The translations under genes and the position numbers were made by a program. A DNA stretch of 64,000 nt, taken from contig NC_008576.1 in NCBI RefSeq assembly GCF_000014865.1, positions 463,501-527,500 of the forward strand, read 5' to 3'. The notes below the pieces were generated by a model. The model worked only from the letters and a program-made list of their open reading frames with translations, made no database searches and was not told where the DNA came from. This document shows, in pieces, positions 16,913 to 25,379 of the stretch. This DNA comes from Magnetococcus marinus MC-1 (GTDB lineage Bacteria; Pseudomonadota; Magnetococcia; Magnetococcales; Magnetococcaceae). The stretch's first letter is position 1; every line of letters starts with the position of its first letter.

Positions 16913-18091
16913 TTAGCTCCCGCTGGCCTTATGCATTCTGGTATGGGCTTGGCGCACCAGTAGCGGAATATCCAACCCTTGCGGACAGCGTGGTAGACAG
17001 TCGCCGCAATCGCTACACCGATCCCCATGGGCACCGGGTACCCAGTGGCAGTTAGGCTCCATCAAACCATACCGATATTGTGCAAAGGCGACCATATCAT
17101 GGGCGCGGGCCAGATGCTCTAAGCGCAGTAAATCGGGTATCTCAATGCGTTCTGGGCAGGGCAAACAGGCGGTGCAATGGCCGCAGCGATCTAGCTCTGT
17201 GGTGGCCGCAGCCTGTTTTAAACGAATCTCCACGGCCCGTTCAGCCGCCCCCCAATAGGGTTTACCCAGCGCCAAAGAGTGCAGATGCAAATCCAAGTGG
17301 CTTGGCTCACTCATGCCCACGGTCATGGTGTGAATGGCCGGATGAGAGAGAATCCAGCGCTCATTAAAGTTGGCAATGGGCAGGGGTGCGCTCTGTTCGG
17401 CCAAGCGTGGCGGTGGGGTGTAGAGTAGTCCCCCTTTATCTTGGGGGGAGATAATAAAAATGCCCATATCCCGCGCCGCAGCGGCCTCAATGGCCGTTCG
17501 ATTGCCCTGCCGAAAAAAATAGTAGTGGAGATTGATAAAGGCAAATCGGCCCGATTGGATGGTATCCAAAATCACCGGTAGCGGGGCATGGGTGGCAAAA
17601 CCGATATGGCCAATTTTGCCCTCCCGTTGCAGCGCCTCCAATGCCGACATGGGGCCACCAGAGCGCAGGCTTAATCTCAATAACGGGCGGGTATTAATAC
17701 CGTGTAGGGCAAAAAAATCAATGTGATCCACCCCCATATGGCGAAGCGCGTCTTCCACGTGGCGGCGCATTTGGCCAGCGGTTTCGGTGGGGCTGGCTTT
17801 GGTCATAAGGTGGTATTGGTCCCGGCTTTGCCGCAACCTGGGCAGCGCCCGACCGATAAGACGCTCACTCTTGCCATAACCTTTTGCGGTTTCAATGAGG
17901 TTAATACCCCCATCCAGGGCGGTTTGCAGCATCTGATAGCAGTGCTCCTCGCTATCCGCCGGTAGCTGGTCATGGGGTTTATCCCAGACATGCAAAAACC
18001 GCATACCGCCCATGGTAAAGACCGAAATCTGTTTTTCTGTTTGCCCAAATCGACGATATTCCATGATTGCCGCACCTGTACTCTCTGTCAC
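16913..18091 (-). CDS. Aldo/keto reductase with C-terminal 4Fe-4S motifs
   Basis: A 392-residue protein. Residues 10-290 are an aldo/keto reductase barrel (EYRRFGQTEKQISVFTMGG start; LIETAKGYGKSERLIGRAL with catalytic-type Tyr; HIDFFALHGIN). The C-terminus carries two cysteine clusters, CGHCTACLPCP and CSDCGDCLPRCP, resembling a ferredoxin-like pair of 4Fe-4S sites, with the last Cys-Pro giving the usual CxxCxxCxxxCP form. Start: GTG at 18091 with GGAGG five bases upstream; an ATG at 18064 is the alternative. It may be an electron-transferring oxidoreductase. Substrate unknown. Confidence 0.9.
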   Translation of the reverse strand: MTESTGAAIMEYRRFGQTEKQISVFTMGGMRFLHVWDKPHDQLPADSEEHCYQMLQTALDGGINLIETAKGYGKSERLIGRALPRLRQSRDQYHLMTKASPTETAGQMRRHVEDALRHMGVDHIDFFALHGINTRPLLRLSLRSGGPMSALEALQREGKIGHIGFATHAPLPVILDTIQSGRFAFINLHYYFFRQGNRTAIEAAAARDMGIFIISPQDKGGLLYTPPPRLAEQSAPLPIANFNERWILSHPAIHTMTVGMSEPSHLDLHLHSLALGKPYWGAAERAVEIRLKQAAATTELDRCGHCTACLPCPERIEIPDLLRLEHLARAHDMVAFAQYRYGLMEPNCHWVPGAHGDRCSDCGDCLPRCPQGLDIPLLVRQAHTRMHKASGS

Positions 18092-18104
18092 CGTAACCTC
18101 CTAA

Positions 18105-18136
18105 CAAGGCTTGGCGGGGGCAAGGCTTGGCGGGGG
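18105..18136. repeat. Two tandem copies of a 16-bp sequence
   Basis: CAAGGCTTGGCGGGGG occurs twice head to tail just upstream of the aldo/keto reductase start. It may be a simple duplication or a pair of binding sites; nothing further can be said. Confidence 0.6.
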
Positions 18137-18368
18137 GAGAAACCTGCGCTCGATCGTTATCCCAGGGGGTACGACCTCGGGGGGTGCCCGTTACCGCCAT
18201 ACGTTAACCGACACTATGCCACAAACTGCGGGAGAGGGGCATCCCGTAACGATTTTTTTGCCGCTTGCCCAGCGACCTGCCGCCCTACCACACCCCTGTT
18301 GGGGCAGTAGGTGAAACCAAAAATTAATTGATCATGCATTGAAAATACTTAAAGGAATGTTTTTTCTA

Positions 18369-18397
18369 TTGCCAGCTAGGGTGCAAATAGAGATACT
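18369..18397 (+). promoter_or_regulatory. Sigma70-like promoter, orphan
   Basis: TTGCCA (18369-18374) and GATACT (18392-18397) are 17 bases apart, matching five and four of six consensus bases. No gene follows on the plus strand before the terminator at 18792, so it would drive a non-coding transcript beginning near 18404. Confidence 0.4.
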
Positions 18398-18502
18398 AAC
18401 CCTGCAACTAAGCGTTAACGGGCACAAGCCCCCCCGGAGGTTCACGGGTGGGGGCAGTGAGAAGGCCGGGACTTTGAGCAGTATGAGTTGTACCTATCCG
18501 TA

Positions 18503-18599
18503 GCTGTAGCTGTAACAAACGTTGTAGTAGCCGTAACTGTGACAGACGTTGTAGTAGCGTTAGCTGTAACCGTGTTGTAGTAGCCGTAGCTGTACCGTG
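18503..18599. repeat. 27-bp tandem repeat, 3.6 copies
   Basis: Copies lie at 18503-18529, 18530-18556, 18557-18582 (26 bp) and 18583-18599 (partial). Each begins GC(C/T)GTA(G/A)CTGT or a variant, and the three full copies end in GTTGTAGTA. Read on the minus strand one frame gives Thr/Val-rich peptides, but the 26-bp copy breaks the frame and no gene is seen. Confidence 0.8.
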
Positions 18600-18791
18600 T
18601 GTAACTTGACCCGTCCCGGTCAATAACGTTAGCGGCGAGGGAGCCTCAGTATCAAGCCGGTGCGCGGCGGATGCGGACGCCCGCCAGCCCAGTGAATGGA
18701 CCCCCAGGCCCCGGCCGAGTAGGCAACGGACCGCCCCCTGGAGCGTACCGGCAGTCTTATGGATGTTCTGCGAAGAGTAGTCCACAAGAGG

Positions 18792-18829
18792 AAAACCCGC
18801 CACACAAGCTGGCGGGTTTTGTTTTTTTG
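18792..18829 (+). terminator. Strong rho-independent terminator, rightward
   Basis: An 11-bp perfect stem (AAAACCCGCCA / TGGCGGGTTTT) with a 7-base loop is followed by GTTTTTTT. The T-run lies on the plus-strand side, so it best stops rightward transcription, for which there is no coding gene upstream. It could weakly serve the leftward gene ending at 18889. Confidence 0.85.
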
Positions 18830-18888
18830 TGGGGCCTGCCTCTGCTAACCTAACCTCTCCCGTCCGATGAGCGCGCCAGCGCGGGGCA

Positions 18889-21216
18889 TTACACCATGAG
18901 CGGTTCCGGCTTGGCGTAATAAAACCCCTGCTGAAAGTCGAAACCTATGGTAAGCAACTGCGCGGCAAGCTCTGCATCTTCGACATGTTTGGCGACGGTT
19001 AAAATGTTCATCGAGTGAGAGATATTGTGGATGGACGAAACCACCGTGCGGGTGCTCAGCTTGTTTTTGGCCTGCTGCACCAACTGCCCATCCACCTTTA
19101 AGATATCCAGCCCCAGCTGTTCCAGATAGAGACAGTTGCCCAAGGAGCCCCCATAGTTGTCCAAGGCGGTCACAGCCCCGTGCTGCTTGACCTCAAACAA
19201 AAATTGGCTGCATACCTCCATATTGTTGATGAGGGTATTCTCATCAATCTCAAAACAGATCTGTTTGGCCCGTTTGGGGTGCGCGGCAAGTAGCGCCAGT
19301 AGGGCGGCACTGCTCGCTTTATCCTCCAGCGTTTTGGCCGATAAATTGATGCTGTAAATGCGCCCATCGCTATGTAATAAAAGATTATCTAAGGCCATTT
19401 TCAGCACTTTATAATCCAGATCCCCGGTTAATCCATGGCGCTCAGCGGTGGGCAAAAAGGCGTTGGGTGGATGGTGCTTCTCGCCATCGGGTAGGCGCAT
19501 AAAAATTTCGTAGAGGGGTGGATGGTCCTGCATGGAGGGTGAGGGTACCATGCGCTGTGCCACCAAGGCCAACGGCTCTACCCCCAACACCCGGTGGAGG
19601 CGGCCAACCCAGTTGGTCTCTTCCTTGGTGGGTGTTTCAAGAAGGTTGCTCTCAACGGTACGGGTGCGGATGCACATGCGGCCATCATCCTTAGCTTGGA
19701 AAACCGCCGCATCCGCGGCTTGAAAGCTTTTTTCAAAGGGCACTTGAAAGTGGATCTCGCAGATGCCGATGGAAAAACCCAGGTTAAATTGTTGCCCCTC
19801 CCACAAAAAGCGATAATCTTGCACCTGTTCCAACAGCTTTTCCATCACCTTGACCCCGTCGGCTTGGCTACAGTCGGCCAAAAAAATGGTAAATTCATCG
19901 CCGCCGATGCGTGCGGCGTAGTCATATTTACGCACACATCCTTGGATCATGGTGGAAATCTGTTTTAACGCCATATCCCCGGCTTTGTGACCACAGGTAT
20001 CGTTGATCGCTTTAAAGCGGTCTAGGTCGATGACACAAAGGCAGTGTACTTCATCGGCCTTCATGGCCTCCATGCTCTCGCGGCAGAGGTCGGCAAAGGC
20101 GTGGCGATTATATAAACCGGTGAGATGGTCGTGACGGGCTTGATAGCGAATCTTTTCGGACATGCGTTGCTGCTCAGTCACATCCTTAACCGTAATAATG
20201 GCCCCCAACACCACCCCTTCGCTGCTTTGTACAGGGGATAGGGTCGCGTCCAGCAGCAGATCATCGCCGTCGCTTTCCAGAACCACCATGGTGTTCATGG
20301 ATTGGGGGGTGGCACTGCTCAACAGGGTTTTCAGATCCTCATGTAAGGGGGGGCTCTCCTCATCACGGGCGCGGGTGGGAAAAACCTGTTCCAACTGTTT
20401 GCCGATGAGTGACGCTGGCTTATGCCCCAGCAGGGCGCCAACCACCTTGTTGGCGTCCTGAATGTAGCCTTCGGTATCGGTGGTGATAACCCCATCAGCA
20501 ATCGAAATGAGCGTGATTTGAGCCCGTTCCTTTTCATAATGAAGGGTGCTTTCGATGCCCATTACCCGGCGCATGGTGATGTAGCTGGTCAGCAAGACAA
20601 CCAGCAATACCAGCAGCAATACCAGCAGTTGGCTGTGTAGATTGGTGCGGTAGGAGCTGATGGTAACCGCGGTGGCTTGGGTGATTTGGGTCTCTAGATG
20701 GGTTTGAAACTGCATAAAATGGTCAATGACTTGACCTTGGCCGGGTTGCACGGTATTAAACAGCTTGCGCCGAGCGGCGTCCCGCAGCGCGCTATCTTCG
20801 ACCCATAGGGCGACTTCAATGACCTCCTGTAGGCTTTTGACTGTGGTAGGGATGACGTTGGTGCTTAGATCGTGGAGGATTCTCTTTTCGACCTGATCAA
20901 GGGGGAGTTTAAGCAGCTCACTGCGCAGGGTGATAAAGCGGTTGGCCAGTCCATCCAGCTCCATTTTACGACGGTCATTTTCAAACACATCGTTTTCATC
21001 CAGCATAACCGCGGCTATACGGGTGCGGGCGCGAATAACCTCCATTAATTCTGAGATAATGTGCATTTTATGCACGGTGGTCATGCTGCCTTGTAGGGTG
21101 CCAATCAACGCTTCTGATGTTTTATAGTTGTACCCCCACATGCCAACCATGACCGTGAGCAGCACAACAAACCCCCCCAGCAGTGGCACCATCACCTTGG
21201 ATCGTCTAACCGCCAT
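18889..21216 (-). CDS. GGDEF protein with PAS and degenerate EAL domain
   Basis: A 775-residue protein. Two membrane segments (about residues 8-28 and 190-212) flank a helical periplasmic four-helix-type sensor. Then a PAS domain (ITTDTEGYIQDANKVVGALL), a GGDEF domain with intact AARIGGDEFTIFL and an RKYD inhibition site, and an EAL domain with changed active site: EIF for EAL, and LDNYGG where active enzymes have DDFG. It probably makes c-di-GMP or binds it through the EAL domain rather than degrading it. Start: ATG 21216 with AGAGGGG upstream; an in-frame extension to 21363 lacks family features. Confidence 0.92.
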   Translation of the reverse strand: MAVRRSKVMVPLLGGFVVLLTVMVGMWGYNYKTSEALIGTLQGSMTTVHKMHIISELMEVIRARTRIAAVMLDENDVFENDRRKMELDGLANRFITLRSELLKLPLDQVEKRILHDLSTNVIPTTVKSLQEVIEVALWVEDSALRDAARRKLFNTVQPGQGQVIDHFMQFQTHLETQITQATAVTISSYRTNLHSQLLVLLLVLLVVLLTSYITMRRVMGIESTLHYEKERAQITLISIADGVITTDTEGYIQDANKVVGALLGHKPASLIGKQLEQVFPTRARDEESPPLHEDLKTLLSSATPQSMNTMVVLESDGDDLLLDATLSPVQSSEGVVLGAIITVKDVTEQQRMSEKIRYQARHDHLTGLYNRHAFADLCRESMEAMKADEVHCLCVIDLDRFKAINDTCGHKAGDMALKQISTMIQGCVRKYDYAARIGGDEFTIFLADCSQADGVKVMEKLLEQVQDYRFLWEGQQFNLGFSIGICEIHFQVPFEKSFQAADAAVFQAKDDGRMCIRTRTVESNLLETPTKEETNWVGRLHRVLGVEPLALVAQRMVPSPSMQDHPPLYEIFMRLPDGEKHHPPNAFLPTAERHGLTGDLDYKVLKMALDNLLLHSDGRIYSINLSAKTLEDKASSAALLALLAAHPKRAKQICFEIDENTLINNMEVCSQFLFEVKQHGAVTALDNYGGSLGNCLYLEQLGLDILKVDGQLVQQAKNKLSTRTVVSSIHNISHSMNILTVAKHVEDAELAAQLLTIGFDFQQGFYYAKPEPLMV

Positions 21217-21652
21217 GCGGATATCCCCTCTTGGATCTTCACCGCGCTTCGGCTTGCCCCCCATGTGCGATGGGCGGAAAAAGCGAAGAGCGTGAAAGTT
21301 CCACCCCCCAATGATCATTTCACAAAGTTTCACTTTAGCGAATGTGGCACGCAGTTGCCACAAAACTAAAGAGTCGGCGGAAAAAAAGCTTTGTTTGGGC
21401 GGTATACTAAAAAACAGGTATCGAATGGCGATGAAGCGTCATGGGCCGAGCAAAAGGTTAGCCGTTCATTAAGGCAAGGGAGCAAACCGCAACAGGGGGG
21501 TGATGCATAACCCCATGGTTGATGGCGAAATGGAGAGGATTAAGGGGCGTGAATGGTTTGCAACCCATGCGCAAAGCGATAAACATGGGGCGTCATAGAG
21601 CTCTGCCCGTGCAAGCCAAAAGACCCGCATCAACAGGCTTCTGCGTATAGGT
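21217..21652. other. Intergenic region
   Basis: A 436-bp stretch holding the promoter of the leftward GGDEF gene. An inverted repeat GTGGCA-N6-TGCCAC lies at 21344-21361. The minus frame at 21469-21864 overlaps the lipoprotein gene and does not look like a protein. Confidence 0.5.
21344..21361. promoter_or_regulatory. Inverted repeat GTGGCA-N6-TGCCAC
   Basis: A perfect 6-bp inverted repeat about 130 bases upstream of the GGDEF/EAL gene start. It is a candidate operator; it resembles a sigma54 site but the GG-GC spacing is one base short. Confidence 0.3.
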
Positions 21653-22540
21653 TTAGGAGCGGTCGGCGCAGTGCAACGGTTCCGTAAGCAAGCTTGGCCA
21701 ATGTTTAAGTAGTTGATTAAGATCAGCATAGCGATGCAGTGCCACGTGAGCGCAGGCATGGCGCCCCATGGTGATGATGAAGGGTTGAATGTGGTTGCTA
21801 GATAGCGTGTGATCCAGACCAGTGATATAGTGTCTTTGTGGCACGCTAGCCAGTTGTTGGGCAAGGAGGTTAAACGCCTCCATGGTGCTCAAGCTTGGGG
21901 GCAGCTCTGAAGGGGGGGGCAGCTCTAAAGGGGGGGCGGCCTGCGGGGTAAAAATGCCATCGACACTCAAAAAACGGGTGACAGCGGGGCGTTTCGCGCT
22001 TAGCCAAGCCGCAGCGCTGGCACCACTGCCCACCCCAATGAGGTGGATCTGTGTGGCGCCAGCCGCATGTTGCAACCAATCTGTAGCGCGTAGTAGATCG
22101 GCCATGACCACATCATCAAGAGCGTGGCTGCTCCAATAGCGTGGTGCACAGTTGCGACGCTGTTGAGGGTTTTCTAGCACATATTGGCAAGGACGGGCCA
22201 GATAGGCCACATTGGGGTGTGGATCGACAGCCGCCAGGTAAAAGGCCATGGGGTGGTGCGGGGTCGGATCCTGGCTGAGTTGCCCCCCGCCTTGTTGCAC
22301 AAATCCACTGGATTCCACATAAAGATGCAAGACAGCTCCGGGTGTTTCGGTACGCTGCCAACTGGCAAGATCAAAGGTTACCCCAGGCAGTAGGTGGTAG
22401 CTAAGCATGGCTTGACGGGCCATTTTATGCAGCCGGCTGGTGTAGGGGTTGCTCTGGCAACCGCTCAGCAGTAACCCGCCGAGCAGCAGGGTCGCCACAT
22501 GACGCCGTATCGTTAGTGCCCTAGGGTAAAACATCGTCAT
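21653..22540 (-). CDS. Lipoprotein with alpha/beta-hydrolase-like fold
   Basis: A 295-residue protein with an N-terminal lipoprotein signal (LLLGGLLLSGC, lipobox LSGC), so it is anchored in a membrane facing the periplasm. The body resembles poorly conserved alpha/beta hydrolases: LHLYVESSGFV early, then QIHLIGVGSGASAAAWLS at the nucleophile-elbow position, where GVGSGA replaces GxSxG with Ser in the fourth place. A His near ITMGRHACAHVALH may be functional. Start: ATG 22540 with AGGGA five bases upstream; the frame continues to 22732 without a signal peptide at its front. Activity uncertain. Confidence 0.75.
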   Translation of the reverse strand: MTMFYPRALTIRRHVATLLLGGLLLSGCQSNPYTSRLHKMARQAMLSYHLLPGVTFDLASWQRTETPGAVLHLYVESSGFVQQGGGQLSQDPTPHHPMAFYLAAVDPHPNVAYLARPCQYVLENPQQRRNCAPRYWSSHALDDVVMADLLRATDWLQHAAGATQIHLIGVGSGASAAAWLSAKRPAVTRFLSVDGIFTPQAAPPLELPPPSELPPSLSTMEAFNLLAQQLASVPQRHYITGLDHTLSSNHIQPFIITMGRHACAHVALHRYADLNQLLKHWPSLLTEPLHCADRS

Positions 22541-22869
22541 ATGGTTCCCTAGTTTGGGTTGAGGGGGGCGATGCCCTGGAAAAGCCCCGCTACGGAGCAC
22601 TAACAATGTCCGACCCCTTGAACGTGTGCCGAGTAGGCGTCTGCGGCGGTTATGGGTACCATCCTGGACACGTTCGCGGTGCGGCCTAAATGGATTTTGG
22701 CTAAATAAATGACAGGTCTGAATGGGTGCCAAAATCCCTTAACAGAGGCCGTGGTGTTACAGGGGTGACGCCAATGGATGCAACATCGCCCGCTGAAAAA
22801 GTAACTTATAAAAGGGTGCCTCGACCACCACCGATTGTCCAACTGCACAAATGACATAAAGGAATGGGG
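22541..22869. other. Divergent intergenic region
   Basis: A 329-bp region between the leftward lipoprotein gene and the rightward HDOD-GGDEF gene. Short minus-strand frames here have no recognisable protein. No clear operator or riboswitch was seen. Confidence 0.45.
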
Positions 22870-24879
22870 ATGAACATAGCATCTTGGTTGCCGTCGGATC
22901 AATCAATGGCGAGCGTGCTGACGCAGGGTGATATTGCCAGTCTGGGTTTGCCAAATACGCTGTTGGAGCTGCTGCAATCAACCCGGCTGGAGCGCACCAA
23001 TGCTGCCGATGTGGTTGCCATTGTGGAGCGCTCGCCCGATCTGGCCCAGGCGGTATTGGATTGCACGGGAGAAAGTGAGCGGGGCTTGCATGGGGCGGTT
23101 GTGCAGATGGGCTTTAATGCGTTACGCGCAACCGCATTAGAACGTTTGATTTTTAAGCATTTTATCACGGTTCAACCCGCAAAAGAGAGCAGTTTTGATC
23201 GTATGACCCTATGGCGTCACAACCTATGGGTGGCCTGCGCGTGTCGCCACATTGCCAACCAGGTGGGTTATGGAGATTGTGAAGAAGCCTATATGACCGG
23301 CTTGCTGCATGACCTGGGTAAGCTGCTGATTGATGCCCTAGGTGCGATGGATTATGCCGCATTGCAAGAGATCTCTATGCGTACCGATTGGGATGGTGTG
23401 ACCTATGAGCGCTCCCTACTGGGGGTGGGGCATGATGGGGTGGGTGCCCATACCCTGCATAAATGGGGCATGAACACGTCTGTGGTATTGGCGGTGGCGT
23501 TGCACCATAGCCGCTATCAGGCCAAGGAGATCGGCCAACAGGCCGCCCAGTTAACCGCCATTGTGCAGTTGGCGGATTTTTTAGCATGGATCCAAGGGTT
23601 GGGTTCTACAGTCCGTGGACAACACCCGGTATTACCACCCGAGGTGAGTCTCTATTTGCCCCTGAATCGCGCCGCGTATGCAACCATTGTGGAACAGGTT
23701 AATGGTGAGATAAAGCGGATCGCTGCCCATGATGGTATCGACTTTCCAGATAGCTTGACCTTTAACCGTAATCTGTTGGATGCAGGCATCTCCTTGGCCC
23801 GGGTAAACACAGAATTAAAATATGACAATAGGTTAAAATACCAGCCTAAGCTTGCCGCTGTACCCCTGCCTTCGCCTGTGCAAGAAACCCTGTTAGCACC
23901 ACATAAAAGTTTGATAAAAAAAGAGATATTACATAATACGTTGGAATCTGTGTGTGCCGCTTTTCAGGTTAAGCGGGGTGTGGTTTTTCATGTAGATCCG
24001 GTTAAACGGTGCTTGGTTAATGAGGCCATCTACAGTACCGACAGTGACTTATTGATGCCCCTTAAGCATCTGCAAGAGATCCCCCTCAATGATGAGCCAA
24101 GCGCTTTTTTAGAGTGTTTACGGCAACGTAAGCAGTTTTTGTTAAGCGGTCAAACACCTTTAGAAAAACAGGTGCGCAATCAAATAGGGGCGCGACAGAT
24201 GGCCCTAACCCCCATTGTGGGGCCTCAGCGAGCCTACGGTATAATCGCCCTGGATAATGGCCGGGATGGGGCGGATCTCAATCTTGCCGGTTTGGCCTCT
24301 CTTACCCAAGTAGCCCATGAGCTGGGTATGGCCCTGGAGCATGCGCAACAGCTACAGATCGCCAATCAAATGGCTCACCGGGATGCGTTGACCAAACTCT
24401 ATAACCGTGGCCGCATTGATGAGATTGTCCAAGAGGCTTTTCAGCAAGTGCAGCAGCAGGGTGGGGAGCTCTCTGTGGCCATGTTGGATGTGGACTTTTT
24501 TAAAAAATTTAATGACACCTTCGGTCACCAGATGGGGGACAATGTGCTCAAGTTGGTGGCGGCGGTGTTAAAAAAACTCACCCGAGGCAACGGTTCGGTG
24601 GGGCGCTATGGCGGGGAGGAGTTTATTGTGGTGCTGCGCGATACCGATTACCGCGAAGCCGCCCGCTACTGCGAGCGTATCCGTTTGGCGATCTGTCAGG
24701 TGGGCGAAGCCATGGCACGGCGCTACGCAGGGCGTCCCCTAAGCATTAGCATAGGTGTCACCTGTTACGATGCCAGTTTGGTCAGCAAAGATGAAATGGT
24801 CAGGTTGGCCGACCGAGCGCTCTATATGGCCAAAGATGGGGGGCGCAATCAGGTTATCGGCTTAAAACCGGGCGGGTGA
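22870..24879 (+). CDS. HDOD-GGDEF signalling protein
   Basis: A 669-residue soluble protein. Residues 10-300 form an HDOD domain (QMGFNALRATALERL; GLLHDLGKLLIDAL with the HD pair; VALHHSRYQ). A central GAF-like region (about 340-495; GVVFHVDPVKRCLVNEA, YGIIALDNGRDG) precedes a GGDEF domain with GRYGGEEFIVVL, an active form. The position before it reads RGNG rather than RxxD, so product inhibition is probably lost. ATG 22870 has AAGGA at good spacing; an ATG six bases earlier is too close. The stop abuts the convergent STAS gene with no gap. Confidence 0.92.
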   Translation: MNIASWLPSDQSMASVLTQGDIASLGLPNTLLELLQSTRLERTNAADVVAIVERSPDLAQAVLDCTGESERGLHGAVVQMGFNALRATALERLIFKHFITVQPAKESSFDRMTLWRHNLWVACACRHIANQVGYGDCEEAYMTGLLHDLGKLLIDALGAMDYAALQEISMRTDWDGVTYERSLLGVGHDGVGAHTLHKWGMNTSVVLAVALHHSRYQAKEIGQQAAQLTAIVQLADFLAWIQGLGSTVRGQHPVLPPEVSLYLPLNRAAYATIVEQVNGEIKRIAAHDGIDFPDSLTFNRNLLDAGISLARVNTELKYDNRLKYQPKLAAVPLPSPVQETLLAPHKSLIKKEILHNTLESVCAAFQVKRGVVFHVDPVKRCLVNEAIYSTDSDLLMPLKHLQEIPLNDEPSAFLECLRQRKQFLLSGQTPLEKQVRNQIGARQMALTPIVGPQRAYGIIALDNGRDGADLNLAGLASLTQVAHELGMALEHAQQLQIANQMAHRDALTKLYNRGRIDEIVQEAFQQVQQQGGELSVAMLDVDFFKKFNDTFGHQMGDNVLKLVAAVLKKLTRGNGSVGRYGGEEFIVVLRDTDYREAARYCERIRLAICQVGEAMARRYAGRPLSISIGVTCYDASLVSKDEMVRLADRALYMAKDGGRNQVIGLKPGG

Positions 24880-25245
24880 TTACCATGCGTAACTGGCCAG
24901 CGGATTGATACCGTCATGGAGGTTGGAACCACCCCCCTGGTAGAGGGTTTCAATGGTCAGCAGTTGCGCAAAACCAGCAGCCTGCAACTGTTTGGCCAGC
25001 AGCGGCTTGCAGTTGATACAGCGTATATGGCCATCCCCCGTACCAATATGCTGAGCGAGCAATAAAAACATGCCCAAAGCACCACTATCCAAATGGGTGA
25101 CCTGCAAACAGTCTATTATATAGTGCCAGTGGTTGGGATGATCTTTATAACTGGCCCGAAAAGATGGGTAGTGTCGGTTGGAAAAATCCCTCGGCAGGCA
25201 GATGGTAAGACGATCATTCTCAATGCGGGCTATACATTCGAGCAT
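24880..25245 (-). CDS. STAS-domain protein (anti-sigma antagonist-like)
   Basis: A 121-residue single-domain protein. The conserved segment HYIIDCLQVTHLDSGALGMFLLLAQH holds the usual phosphorylatable-serine position (LDSGALG) of anti-sigma factor antagonists of the SpoIIAA type. It would act in the cytoplasm in a partner-switching cascade; a REC-PP2C phosphatase elsewhere in the window (58236-59339) is the kind of protein that regulates such antagonists. Start ATG 25245 with GGGAGG upstream; an extension to 25308 reads poorly. An imperfect palindrome lies 54 bases upstream of the start. Confidence 0.85.
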   Translation of the reverse strand: MLECIARIENDRLTICLPRDFSNRHYPSFRASYKDHPNHWHYIIDCLQVTHLDSGALGMFLLLAQHIGTGDGHIRCINCKPLLAKQLQAAGFAQLLTIETLYQGGGSNLHDGINPLASYAW

Positions 25246-25298
25246 GAAAGGCCTCCCTAAAAAAAGGGTGGTTAAAGACAATAAGTATTTACAATATG

Positions 25299-25321
25299 TT
25301 GTATTCAAAATTTGAATGCAA
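25299..25321. promoter_or_regulatory. 23-bp near-perfect palindrome upstream of STAS gene
   Basis: TTGTATTCAAA and TTTGAATGCAA flank a central A with a single mismatch. It lies 54-76 bases upstream of the STAS start, where promoter and operator are expected. The regulator is unknown. Confidence 0.45.
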
Positions 25322-25379
25322 GGAAATAGATCAAGGAGTCTGTATATTAGTTATTAATTAACATATTTTATTTGTTTTA

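Larger units (their letters stand above)
18404..18829 (+). ncRNA. Candidate structured non-coding RNA, about 425 nt
   Basis: Bounded by a promoter-like pair and a strong rho-independent terminator, on a strand with no coding sequence. Internal pairing potential includes GCCCCC/GGGGGC (18427-18455), GGCGG/CCGCC near 18667-18690 and CCAGG/CCTGG near 18705-18740. The tandem repeat falls inside. It lacks the GGAAAGTCCGGGC core of RNase P RNA, a tRNA-like end as in tmRNA, and the SRP RNA motif. Identity unknown; existence inferred. Confidence 0.35.
18092..18888. other. Gene-free region with repeats, promoter and terminator
   Basis: A 797-bp stretch with no credible protein gene on either strand. 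It contains a 16-bp direct repeat at 18105-18136, a hairpin at 18284-18311, a promoter-like pair at 18369-18397, a GC-rich hairpin at about 18427-18455, a 27-bp tandem repeat and a strong rightward terminator. The minus frame at 18408-18803 reads through the repeat as low-complexity Leu/Gln/Arg-rich sequence and is not considered real. Confidence 0.55.

Noticed and set aside
18503-18599. Possible CRISPR array
   Set aside because: Copies are directly adjacent with no spacers and differ from each other; no cas genes nearby.
18404-18829. RNase P RNA, tmRNA or SRP RNA
   Set aside because: The conserved core of each is missing, though size and position would suit the first two.
21344-21361. Sigma54-like TGGCACGCAGTTGC
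   Set aside because: The GG and GC elements are separated by 9 bp instead of the strict 10 bp, so it is kept only as an inverted repeat.
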